64,000 nucleotides of DNA from Haloplanus salinarum (GTDB lineage: Archaea; Halobacteriota; Halobacteria; Halobacteriales; Haloferacaceae). The position numbers were made by a program, and so were the translations under genes. Numbering within the stretch: the stretch's first letter is position 1; each line of letters opens with the position of its first letter. Under the pieces are notes generated by a model. That model did no database searches. It was not told where the DNA came from and worked only from the letters and a program-made list of their open reading frames with translations. The stretch lies in contig NZ_CP101823.1 in assembly GCF_024498175.1 (NCBI RefSeq), forward strand, positions 1-64,000. The letters are read 5' to 3'. Below are positions 16,430 through 23,511 of the stretch, one piece after another.

Positions 16430-17539
16430 ATGAGCCTCTCGCGCCTCGACGGGGTGACGGTTCCGGAGATTGCCACCACCATTCGCAACGCCGGCGTCGC
16501 GGGGGCGGGCGGGAGCGGGTTCCCCACGTACGCGAAGTGGCGGCGGCTGGACGACGTCGATCACCTCTTGGTCAACGCCCAGGAGAGCGAACCCGTCTAC
16601 CACATGGACACCTGGTTGGGCCGCGAGCGTGCGTCCGGGCTCGCGGCCCTGTTCGACGCGCTGCTGGGGACGGCCCTGGAGACGGTCGTCGTCGCCCCGA
16701 AGCTGACCGACCGCGACCGACTCCGCCCGCTCGAAACCGCCACGGACGCCACCGTTTACCTGCCCGACGACCTGCCCCTCGACCCCGAGGCGGCGTCCGG
16801 CGTCGTGTTCGCGTACACCGAGGACCGGTACCAGTACGGCATGGAGCAGGTCCTCCTCCGGACCGTCGACGGGACGGTCCTCGCGGGTGACGACCTGCCG
16901 ATGGACCACGGCTGGATCGTCCAGAACGTCGAGACGCTGGCGAACCTCCGGCGCGCCCTCGATTCGGGCACGCCGGTCACCCGGAAGTACGTCCACGTCG
17001 CCGGCGACGTCCCCCGTCACCGCTTTCTCGACGTCCCCGTGGGGACGCCGGCGGCCCACCTGCTCGACGCCGCGGGCATCCCCATCGACGCCGTCCCGGA
17101 CGACCGGGTGTTGTTGGAGGGCGGCCCCGGGTGGTGTTTCCGGACCGACGGCCCGCCCGAGACGTTCGCCGTCTCGAAGCGGACGAACGGCGTCCTGCTC
17201 GTGGACCGGGAGACGGTCGCCGCACACACGCTGGGCGAGGGACGCATCGACCTCCTCGACGCCCGCGACTGGGACGGCGACCACGAGGCGACGCCCTCGG
17301 CGCTCGACCCCGACGCAGTCCGGGTACCGCTGGTCGCCAACCCGTCGCTCGGTCCCGTCGCCGCGGCCGACCCCATCGTCGCGTCGGGCGACCGGGTCGA
17401 GCGCGGCGAGATGATCGCCACGCCGGGCGAGGCCATCAGCAACGCTCACCACGCCACCCTCGACGGCACGGTCACGGCCGTGGAGGCCCGCCACGTCACG
17501 ATCCGGGCGGGTGCGGCCGACGACCGTAGTCGCGATTGA
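16430..17539 (+). CDS. RnfC / NuoF-like (SLBB, 51-kDa domain) protein without iron-sulfur ligands
   Basis: A 369-residue protein. The N-terminus has the Gly-rich GVAGAGGSGFPTYAKW loop typical of the FMN/NAD-binding 51-kDa (NuoF/RnfC/PduS) fold, followed by LVNAQESEPVYHMD and VQNVETLANLRRAL, which are family signatures. A barrel-sandwich-like end (VERGEMIATPGEAISNAHHATLDGTV) resembles the RnfC C-terminal hybrid motif. Only one Cys is visible (GWCFRTDG), so no 4Fe-4S clusters can be bound. It may be a flavin or NADH-binding subunit working with a separate ferredoxin. The left arm of a hairpin (17527-17606) covers its stop codon. Confidence 0.78.
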   Translation: MSLSRLDGVTVPEIATTIRNAGVAGAGGSGFPTYAKWRRLDDVDHLLVNAQESEPVYHMDTWLGRERASGLAALFDALLGTALETVVVAPKLTDRDRLRPLETATDATVYLPDDLPLDPEAASGVVFAYTEDRYQYGMEQVLLRTVDGTVLAGDDLPMDHGWIVQNVETLANLRRALDSGTPVTRKYVHVAGDVPRHRFLDVPVGTPAAHLLDAAGIPIDAVPDDRVLLEGGPGWCFRTDGPPETFAVSKRTNGVLLVDRETVAAHTLGEGRIDLLDARDWDGDHEATPSALDPDAVRVPLVANPSLGPVAAADPIVASGDRVERGEMIATPGEAISNAHHATLDGTVTAVEARHVTIRAGAADDRSRD

Positions 17540-17606
17540 AAGTCATCGCACAGCCGATCGCACGTCGTTCCGCGATCGGCCGTGTAACCGGTTTCAATCG
17601 CGACTA
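17527..17606. repeat. 80-base imperfect palindrome spanning both stop codons of a convergent pair
   Basis: The outer arms 17527-17541 (tagtcgcgattgaaa) and 17592-17606 are perfect 15-bp reverse complements. An inner stem pairs 17553-17561 with 17572-17580 (9 bp, extendable with one mismatch). The arms contain the TGA at 17537-17539 (plus gene) and at 17594-17596 (minus gene), so the same six bases before each stop are used on both strands. It probably serves as a two-way terminator or mRNA 3' end. Confidence 0.8.
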
Positions 17607-17761
17607 TCGGGATCGAGCGACACGACCGTATCGGAGCGGAGCCACGCCCGGGCGTCCCGGCGGTCACAGACGACGAACTCGTCGCCGTCCTCGTATCCGG
17701 CGTACCGATCGAGGGCCGGCGGTCCGGGGTCGCGGTCGGAGCGAGCCGAACGGGATTCCAT
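17594..17761 (-). CDS. 55-residue haloarchaeal protein (DUF7331-like)
   Basis: Reading from the ATG at 17761 gives 55 residues, MESRSARSDR to a TGA at 17594. The core DRYAGYEDGDEFVVCDRRDARAWLRSDTVVSL resembles a conserved haloarchaeal small-protein family (pattern VEYEDGDEFVVYD..AWLQSD..V, DUF7331-like as I recall it). It lies 52 bases downstream of the aldo/keto reductase on the same strand and could be on its transcript. The last codons (SRD, stop) sit in the right arm of the 17527-17606 palindrome. It is too short for most automatic calls. Function unknown. Confidence 0.72.
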   Translation of the reverse strand: MESRSARSDRDPGPPALDRYAGYEDGDEFVVCDRRDARAWLRSDTVVSLDPDSRD

Positions 17762-17813
17762 CCCCGGGCGCTCGACGCGGCGCCGACTTCAGTCACGCGG
17801 TTTCCGCTCGTCC

Positions 17814-18671
17814 TCACCCCGACAGCCGCGACCGGGCGAACCCCGCGAACGCCCGGAGCTTCGAGGGGCGCCGGATCCGCTCCATCTCCGCCTCGGTCAA
17901 CTCGAAGTCGAACACCTCGCGGTTCGCCCGGAGGTGCTCGCGCGTCGTCGCCTTGGGGACCGTGCGGACGCCCTCGTGTTGGATGACCCACCGGATCGCC
18001 ACCTGGGCCGCGGTCTTGTCGTACCGTCGGCCCACGGCCGCGAGGACGTCGTCGTGGAGGACCCCGCCGTGACAGAGCGGGCTGTACGCCGTCACCAACA
18101 CGTCGTGCCGGCGGCAGTACGACAGCAGGCTGCGCTGGTCCCAGTAGGGGTTGAACTGGACCTGGTTCGCGAAGATGGGCACCTCGGAACGCGACCGCGC
18201 CCGGTCGAGCAGGCGGACGTCGAAGTTCGAGACGCCGACGTGGCGGACGCGCCCCTCGGCCACCAGGTCGGCCATCGCGTCGAGCGTCTCCCCGAGCGGC
18301 GTCGCCCCCGGGAGTCGAACGGGCGAGAACGGCGGCTTGGCGTTCGGCCAGTGGATCAGGAGACAGTCGAGGTAGTCGGTATCGAGACGCCGACAGCTCT
18401 CGGTGACCGACCGACGGACCGACTCCCGATCCCGGTTCCCGCCGTCGAGTTTCGTCGTCAGGAAGACGTCCTCGCGGTCGACCGCACTCCCCCGGATCGC
18501 AGCCCCTACCCGTCGTTCGTTGCCGTAGGCCTGTGCCGTGTCGACGTGTCGATACCCCAGTTCGAGCGCCGTCTCGACGGCCCGCCGACAGTCGTCGCCG
18601 CGCAGGCGCCACGTGCCGAGACCGACCGTCGGCACCTCGACACCGCGGGCGGTCACGGTCTCTCCTGTCAT
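17814..18671 (-). CDS. aldo/keto reductase
   Basis: The 285-residue product is a complete AKR (beta/alpha)8 barrel: HVDTAQAYGNERRVG carries the catalytic Asp and Tyr, LTTKLDGG the Lys and LDCLLIHWPN the His, followed by VSNFDVRLLDRA and the NADP-binding VIQHEGVRTVPKATTREHLR. It should reduce a carbonyl with NADPH in the cytoplasm. The exact aldehyde or ketone cannot be inferred. It resembles the 2,5-diketogluconate reductase-like group in length. The start ATG is at 18671. Confidence 0.92.
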   Translation of the reverse strand: MTGETVTARGVEVPTVGLGTWRLRGDDCRRAVETALELGYRHVDTAQAYGNERRVGAAIRGSAVDREDVFLTTKLDGGNRDRESVRRSVTESCRRLDTDYLDCLLIHWPNAKPPFSPVRLPGATPLGETLDAMADLVAEGRVRHVGVSNFDVRLLDRARSRSEVPIFANQVQFNPYWDQRSLLSYCRRHDVLVTAYSPLCHGGVLHDDVLAAVGRRYDKTAAQVAIRWVIQHEGVRTVPKATTREHLRANREVFDFELTEAEMERIRRPSKLRAFAGFARSRLSG

Positions 18672-18773
18672 ACGGTCACACGGGACTCGCGACGCGTAAG
18701 ACTGCCGACCGTACGTGGAGCGGACTCGTCCCTCCGGGCGGTGGACCGCCGGCCCCGTTCCGCGGCGGCACGG

Positions 18774-19091
18774 TCAGTCGTCGTCCGACGGCTCGTAGAT
18801 ACAGACGCGGTCGGTGGTGATCGTCATCGGGTGGTCGTAGAGGACGAACGTCGTCCGGATGGGGGTCGCCTGCGATTCGTGGTGGAGGTTGCGGAGGGCG
18901 TCGACGTTTACGATCTCGTGAAAGGGGGTGTCCCGCTCCATCACGTCGATCCCGACACGATCGAAGGCCCTGGCGATCGCCATCTCGAGGGGCTCGTCGT
19001 CGTCGCGTTCGTACTCCGCGACCTCCCGTCGATCGATAGAATTCTGCGACTGTGGACTCACTAGCGGGACTCCGTTGTCAGGAATCGACAT
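18774..19091 (-). CDS. HalOD1 output-domain protein
   Basis: A 105-residue protein whose second half matches the HalOD1 (halobacterial output domain 1) fold: LEMAIARAFDRVGIDVMERDTPFHEIVNVDALRNL, then strands TTFVLYDHPMTITTDRVCIYE. HalOD1 is known as an output module of haloarchaeal signalling proteins, and stand-alone copies are common with unknown partners. It is divergent from the photolyase gene, with 78 bases between the starts, so light or stress co-regulation is possible but unproven. A second stand-alone copy is at 27526-27837. Confidence 0.82.
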   Translation of the reverse strand: MSIPDNGVPLVSPQSQNSIDRREVAEYERDDDEPLEMAIARAFDRVGIDVMERDTPFHEIVNVDALRNLHHESQATPIRTTFVLYDHPMTITTDRVCIYEPSDDD

Positions 19092-19169
19092 TCGACCCGT
19101 ATCAAAGCCCCGATTTTTTCCGGCGGCAACGAATCGAGCGTTTATGCGGGCCCGTTCCTACGTGTCCCC

Positions 19170-20573
19170 ATGCGGCTCCACTGGCACCGGACGGACCTCC
19201 GGCCGTCCGACAACCTGGCCCTGGTGACGGGAGACGACCCGATACTGCCGGTTTACGTCTTCGATCCGCGAGTGCTGACCCACGCCGCGCCGCCTCGGGT
19301 GGCGTTCGTTCGTGAGAGTCTCGCAACCCTTCGCGAGTGGTATCGCGCCCGCGAGAGCGACCTTCTGATCGTCCGCGGCGAGGCGCCCGCCGAACTCCCC
19401 CGTCTCGCCGACGAGTACGACGCCGGGACGGTGTCGTGGGCGCAGGCCTACTCCGGGCTGGGCCGCCGGCGCGACGACCGGGTCGCCGACCGCCTCGCCG
19501 CCGACGGCGTCGACCACCGGATCGTCGACGATCACCTCCTCCACGAACCGGGGTCGATCACCACCAACGACGGGGATCCCTACGCCGTCTACAGTTACTT
19601 CTGGAAGAAGTGGCGCGACCGCGAGAAGGCGTCGTCGGTGGCGGCCCCGGGCGCGGATCGGCTCGTCGACCCGGGTGTCGAGACGCCGATCCCGACCCTC
19701 GACGACCTCGGTTTCGACGACCCGGAGGCGACGATCCCCCCCGGCGGCTACGAGACGGCGCGGCACCGCCTCAACGAGTTCTGCTCGGGACCGATCTACG
19801 ACTACGGGTCGGCGCGGGACCGCCCGGCGGCCGACGCCACCTCCCGCCTCTCGGCGCATCTGACCCACGGCACCGTCGGCGTCCGGACGGTTCACGACCG
19901 GGTCGTCCGCGCTCGCGAGGAGGCCCCGGACGAGGACGCCCGCGAGGCCGTCGAGACGTTCCGCGGCGAACTCGCCTGGCGGGAGTTCTACCACCACGTC
20001 CTCTATTTCGATCCCCAGGTAGTGACCGAGAACTACCGCGACTACGAGAACGACATCGAGTGGCGGACCGACCCCGCGGAGCTCCGGGCCTGGAAGGACG
20101 GCGAGACGGGGTACCCCATCGTCGACGCGGGGATGCGCCAGCTCCGCGAGGAGGCGTACATGCACAACCGCGTCCGCATGATCGTCGCCTCCTTCCTCAC
20201 GAAGGACCTCCTGATCGACTGGCGCGAGGGGTACGACTGGTTCCGGCGGAAACTCGTCGATCACAACCCCGCGAACGACAACGGCGGCTGGCAGTGGGCG
20301 GCCTCGACCGGCACCGACGCCCAGCCCTACTTCCGCATCTTCAACCCCATGACCCAGGGCGAGCGCCACGACCCCGACGCCGAATACATCCGGAAGTACG
20401 TCCCCGAACTCCGCGGGGTCGACCCCGACCTGATCCACGACTGGCACGAACTGTCGCCGACACAGCGCCGCCGGACGGCACCGGAGTATCCGGCCCCCGT
20501 CGTCGACCACAGCGAACGCCGGGAGCGAGCGCTCGCGATGTTCGAGCGGGCCCGCGGCGAACACGAGGACTGA
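19170..20573 (+). CDS. phr: cryptochrome/photolyase family deoxyribodipyrimidine photolyase
   Basis: A 467-residue photolyase. The N-terminal Rossmann-like domain (MRLHWHRTDLRPSDNLAL, about 1-130) is the antenna-binding part. The helical FAD domain includes TFRGELAWREFYHHVLYF, GYPIVDAGMRQLREEAYMHNRVRMIVASFLTKDLLIDWR and DNGGWQWAASTGTDAQPYFRIFNP, with the Trp residues of the electron-transfer path. Length and motifs fit class I CPD photolyases, which split cyclobutane pyrimidine dimers using light and FADH. A TATA-like cgtttatgc at about 19138-19146 lies 26 bases upstream of the ATG at 19170, so the mRNA should be leaderless. This is a logical enzyme for a sunlit phototroph. Confidence 0.94.
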   Translation: MRLHWHRTDLRPSDNLALVTGDDPILPVYVFDPRVLTHAAPPRVAFVRESLATLREWYRARESDLLIVRGEAPAELPRLADEYDAGTVSWAQAYSGLGRRRDDRVADRLAADGVDHRIVDDHLLHEPGSITTNDGDPYAVYSYFWKKWRDREKASSVAAPGADRLVDPGVETPIPTLDDLGFDDPEATIPPGGYETARHRLNEFCSGPIYDYGSARDRPAADATSRLSAHLTHGTVGVRTVHDRVVRAREEAPDEDAREAVETFRGELAWREFYHHVLYFDPQVVTENYRDYENDIEWRTDPAELRAWKDGETGYPIVDAGMRQLREEAYMHNRVRMIVASFLTKDLLIDWREGYDWFRRKLVDHNPANDNGGWQWAASTGTDAQPYFRIFNPMTQGERHDPDAEYIRKYVPELRGVDPDLIHDWHELSPTQRRRTAPEYPAPVVDHSERRERALAMFERARGEHED

Positions 20574-20646
20574 CGGTCGCCGCCGCGACGCCGACCCGTC
20601 GTCCTCCCCCGCCCTTTTTGTCCTGGCGCGCGAGCGTTCGGCACCG

Positions 20647-20859
20647 ATGACCAGCGACGACGACCCGACGGTACCCATCGTCTGCCCGGACTGCGAGACG
20701 ACGACGCGGGTGCCGCTCACGGCGGTTGCCGACGCGGTCGCGAGTCACAACGAGAACGTCCACGACGGCGAGGAGGTGGCGGCGGTCGACCCCGCGGTCG
20801 TCGACCGCCTCGCCGACCTCGTCGCCGAGGACATGGGCCTGCTCGACGACACCGAGTGA
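20647..20859 (+). CDS. small CxxC protein, haloarchaeal conserved
   Basis: A 70-residue acidic protein beginning MTSDDDPTVPIVCPDCETTTRVPL, with a single CPxC knuckle near residues 13-16 and a His (SHNENVHDGEE) further on that might complete a metal site. The C-terminal half is helical (VVDRLADLVAEDMGLLDDTE). Similar short proteins occur across haloarchaea without a known role. A ctttttgtcc run about 26-32 bases upstream is the likely TATA box, and the mRNA is probably leaderless. Confidence 0.75.
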   Translation: MTSDDDPTVPIVCPDCETTTRVPLTAVADAVASHNENVHDGEEVAAVDPAVVDRLADLVAEDMGLLDDTE

Positions 20860-20939
20860 ACGGTCGTCGGCCGAACCCGATCGGGACGCCGGCCACGTCC
20901 CCGAACAGGTTCGGGGGAACGCTCGGGGCGACCCGGTGC

Positions 20940-20959
20940 CATCGTCCACGTGGACGATG
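20940..20959 (+). promoter_or_regulatory. 20-bp perfect palindrome ending in the halocyanin start codon
   Basis: catcgtccacgtggacgatg is its own reverse complement; its last three bases (20957-20959) are the ATG of the halocyanin gene. A second symmetric element, ccccgaac/gttcgggg with a 2-base loop (about 20899-20916), lies just upstream. Either an operator or an mRNA structure that hides the start codon is possible. Confidence 0.7.
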
Positions 20960-21565
20960 TTCGATTCCGATTCGCCTACGCGACGGTCGGTCGTACTGTC
21001 GACGAGCGCACTCGCCCTCGGTGGTCTCACCGCGCTGGCCGGGTGTAGCGGCGGCGGTGGTGGCGGCGGTGGTGGCGACGGCGGCGGTGGTGGCGGCGGT
21101 GGTGGCGGCGGTGGTGACGGTGGCGGTGGCGAGGACACCGCGACCGATTCCGGCGGCGGTGGCGAGGACACCGCGACCGATTCCGGCGGCGGTGGCGACG
21201 CCGGCGACGGCGGCGCGGGCGCCGAACTCCAGGAGTGGTTCTCCAACGTCGACAACTACGAGTCGGTCGTCGACGAGACGGGGAGCGATCAGGTCACCGT
21301 GAGCGTCGGCGCGCAGGGCAACGGTGGCGCCTTCGCGTTCGATCCGGCGGCGATCCGGGTCTCGGCCGGGACGACGGTCCTCTGGGAGTGGACCGGGCAG
21401 GGCGCCCAGCACAACGTCGCCGACGAGGGCGGCGCCTTCGAGAGCGACCTCACCGCCGAGGAGGGGTTCACCTTCGAACACACCTTCGAGGAGGCCGGAA
21501 CCTACCGCTACGCCTGTACGCCCCACCGGTCGCTGGGGATGAAAGGCGCCGTCGTCGTCGAGTGA
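20957..21565 (+). CDS. halocyanin-type blue copper lipoprotein
   Basis: 202 residues. MFDSDSPTRRSVVLSTSALALGGLTALAGC gives a Tat signal and lipobox with Cys at about 30. A very Gly-rich linker (residues about 31-95) follows, containing two perfect copies of an 11-residue unit. The C-terminal cupredoxin domain has copper ligands His in GAQHNVADEGG, Cys and His in YACTPHRSLGM, and Met at the end of that motif. Halocyanins are membrane-anchored electron carriers facing outward, probably between a respiratory complex and an oxidase. Upstream palindromes overlap the start codon. Confidence 0.92.
   Translation: MFDSDSPTRRSVVLSTSALALGGLTALAGCSGGGGGGGGGDGGGGGGGGGGGGDGGGGEDTATDSGGGGEDTATDSGGGGDAGDGGAGAELQEWFSNVDNYESVVDETGSDQVTVSVGAQGNGGAFAFDPAAIRVSAGTTVLWEWTGQGAQHNVADEGGAFESDLTAEEGFTFEHTFEEAGTYRYACTPHRSLGMKGAVVVE
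21131..21196 (+). repeat. two perfect 33-bp tandem repeats in the halocyanin linker
   Basis: Units 21131-21163 and 21164-21196 are identical and encode EDTATDSGGGG twice. They sit within a longer GGC/GGT-rich tract (about 21050-21200), so the linker length is likely to vary between strains by slippage or unequal exchange. Confidence 0.85.
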
Positions 21566-21645
21566 GCGGGTCACGCCGGGGGTCGTGTGCGCGTGGCTCA
21601 CAGCCGAATCGCACTCTTTTACCCGACGGCCCTCCGAGGGGACAC

Positions 21646-22281
21646 ATGAGCGACACCCAGGCCCGCGAGCGCATCACGGTCTACTCGGATTACGTCTGTC
21701 CCTTCTGTTATCTGGGTCGACAGTCCCTCGATCGGTATCAGACCGAGCGGGCGGAGCCGCTGGCCGTCGACTGGCAACCCTTCGACCTCCGCGCGGGGAA
21801 ACGCGACGCCGACGGCACGATCGATCACTCCGTCGACGACGGGAAAGGCGACGACTACTACGCCCAGGCGCGGGAGAACGTCCGCCGCCTCGGCGAGGAG
21901 TACGACGTCGACCTGGCACAGGAGATCGCGACCGACGTCGACTCCCGCCCCGCCCAAGCCGTCTCCTACCGCGTGAAGGAGACGGAGGACTACGAGACGT
22001 GGCTGGCCTTCGACCGGGCGGTCTTCGAGGCGCTGTGGACCGACGGTCGGGACATCGGGGAGGCGGACGTCCTGGTCGACTGCGCCGAGGCCGCCGACCT
22101 CGATCCGGCCGTCGTCCGGTCGGCGCTGGCCGACGACGACCTCTTCGCCCGGGTCGACGAACAGTTCGAGGCCGCCCAGAAACGCGGGATCACCGGCGTG
22201 CCGACGTTCGCGTACGACGGGCACGCGGCGCGCGGTGCGGTCCCGCCCGAACAGCTCCGGCGGCTGGTCGAGGGTAACTGA
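21646..22281 (+). CDS. DsbA-family oxidoreductase, FrnE-type
   Basis: A 211-residue thioredoxin-fold protein with the active site YSDYVCPFCYLGRQSLDRY (CPFC near residues 18-21), a long helical insertion and the cis-Pro loop GITGVPTFAYDGHAARGA. These are the features of the FrnE/DsbA-like group of cytoplasmic thiol-disulfide isomerases; there is no signal peptide. A C-terminal PPEQLRRLVE helix completes the fold. The likely TATA is actcttttaccc at about 21613-21624, giving a nearly leaderless mRNA from the ATG at 21646. Confidence 0.9.
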   Translation: MSDTQARERITVYSDYVCPFCYLGRQSLDRYQTERAEPLAVDWQPFDLRAGKRDADGTIDHSVDDGKGDDYYAQARENVRRLGEEYDVDLAQEIATDVDSRPAQAVSYRVKETEDYETWLAFDRAVFEALWTDGRDIGEADVLVDCAEAADLDPAVVRSALADDDLFARVDEQFEAAQKRGITGVPTFAYDGHAARGAVPPEQLRRLVEGN

Positions 22282-22320
22282 CCCCCAACCTATTCCCCGC
22301 CGCATCCCCGAGTGTCGACG

Positions 22321-23370
22321 ATGGTCGAGGGAGAGACGAGCCGACGCCGCTTCCTCCGTGCGGGCGGTCTCGCGCTGGCCGCGGGGCTCGCCGGCTGTGG
22401 CGCGTCGGCGCCGACGGGTGACGACGGTGCGGCATCGACGGACACCAGTCCCTACACCCGGGTCTACCGCGACACTATCGACTCGGTCCTCCTGGTCGAG
22501 ACCGGATCGGGGAGCGGGACGGGCTTCGTCTACGACGGCACCCACGTCGTCACGAACGCCCACGTCGTCGGCGACGCGACGGCGGTCGACCTCCGGACGA
22601 GCGGGGGCGACTGGTACGAGGGCGAGGTCGTCGGTACCGACCCGAACAGCGACCTGGCGGCCGTCGCCGTCGAGGGCCTGCCCGAGTCGACGGTACCGCT
22701 CGCGTTCGCGTCGGAGCCGGCGGTCATCGGTCAGGAGGTGGTCGCCATCGGCAACCCGTTCGACCTCGACGGCTCGGTCACGACCGGCGTCGTCAGCGGC
22801 ACCGACCGCTCGATCCCCGCGCCGACGGGCTTCAACATCCCCGACGCCATCCAGACCGACGCGGCGGTCAACCCGGGCAACAGCGGCGGGCCGCTGGTCG
22901 CGCTGGACGGCTCGGTGGTCGCCGTCATCAACTCCGGCGGCGGCGACAACATCGCGTTCGGCATCTCGGCGGCCCTCGCCCGGCGGGTGCTTCCGGAACT
23001 GATCGAGACCGGCTCGTTCGAACACTCCTTCCTCGGGGCGGCGCTGGCGCCGGTCACGCCGACGCTCGCCGAGGCCAACGACCTCGCGGAGCCGCGCGGA
23101 CTGCTCGTGGTGCAGGTGATGCCCGACGGGCCCGCCGAGGGGATCCTCCGGCCGAGCGACCCCGAGGTGGTCGACGGCGAGCGCGTCCCCGTCGGCGGCG
23201 ACGTGTTGCTGTCCATCGAGGGGACGACCACGGACACGCCGGAGGCGTTGGGAAGCTACCTCGCCCTGGAGACCGACCCCGGCGACGCCGTCTCGCTGAC
23301 GATCCTGCGGGACGGGAGCGAGCGGACCGTCGAGGTGGAACTCGGCACCCGTCCCAACAGCCCCTCCTGA
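22321..23370 (+). CDS. HtrA/DegP-type serine protease, Tat lipoprotein
   Basis: 349 residues. The Tat signal SRRRFLRAGGLALAAGLAGC has a lipobox Cys at about residue 26, so the enzyme should act outside the membrane. The trypsin-like S1C domain shows His in TNAHVVGDA, Asp in PNSDLAAVAV and Ser in NPGNSGGPLV. A single PDZ domain follows (GLLVVQVMPDGPAEGILRPSD and VGGDVLLSIEGTTTDTPEALGSYL). It is probably a quality-control protease for exported proteins. The ATG at 22321 is used; the upstream GTG at 22312 would add three residues. Confidence 0.93.
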   Translation: MVEGETSRRRFLRAGGLALAAGLAGCGASAPTGDDGAASTDTSPYTRVYRDTIDSVLLVETGSGSGTGFVYDGTHVVTNAHVVGDATAVDLRTSGGDWYEGEVVGTDPNSDLAAVAVEGLPESTVPLAFASEPAVIGQEVVAIGNPFDLDGSVTTGVVSGTDRSIPAPTGFNIPDAIQTDAAVNPGNSGGPLVALDGSVVAVINSGGGDNIAFGISAALARRVLPELIETGSFEHSFLGAALAPVTPTLAEANDLAEPRGLLVVQVMPDGPAEGILRPSDPEVVDGERVPVGGDVLLSIEGTTTDTPEALGSYLALETDPGDAVSLTILRDGSERTVEVELGTRPNSPS

Positions 23371-23511
23371 GACGGGCGACCGTTCCCGGTTCGCGGGGAG
23401 CGCCACTCGTGATCGACGTCCGGCCACTCCGCCCCGGCTCCATCGGTTGATAATTGGGCCGTACCACTCATAAGTCACCCCGCCCACGGCTCCGAACGAG
23501 GACGGTCCCCG

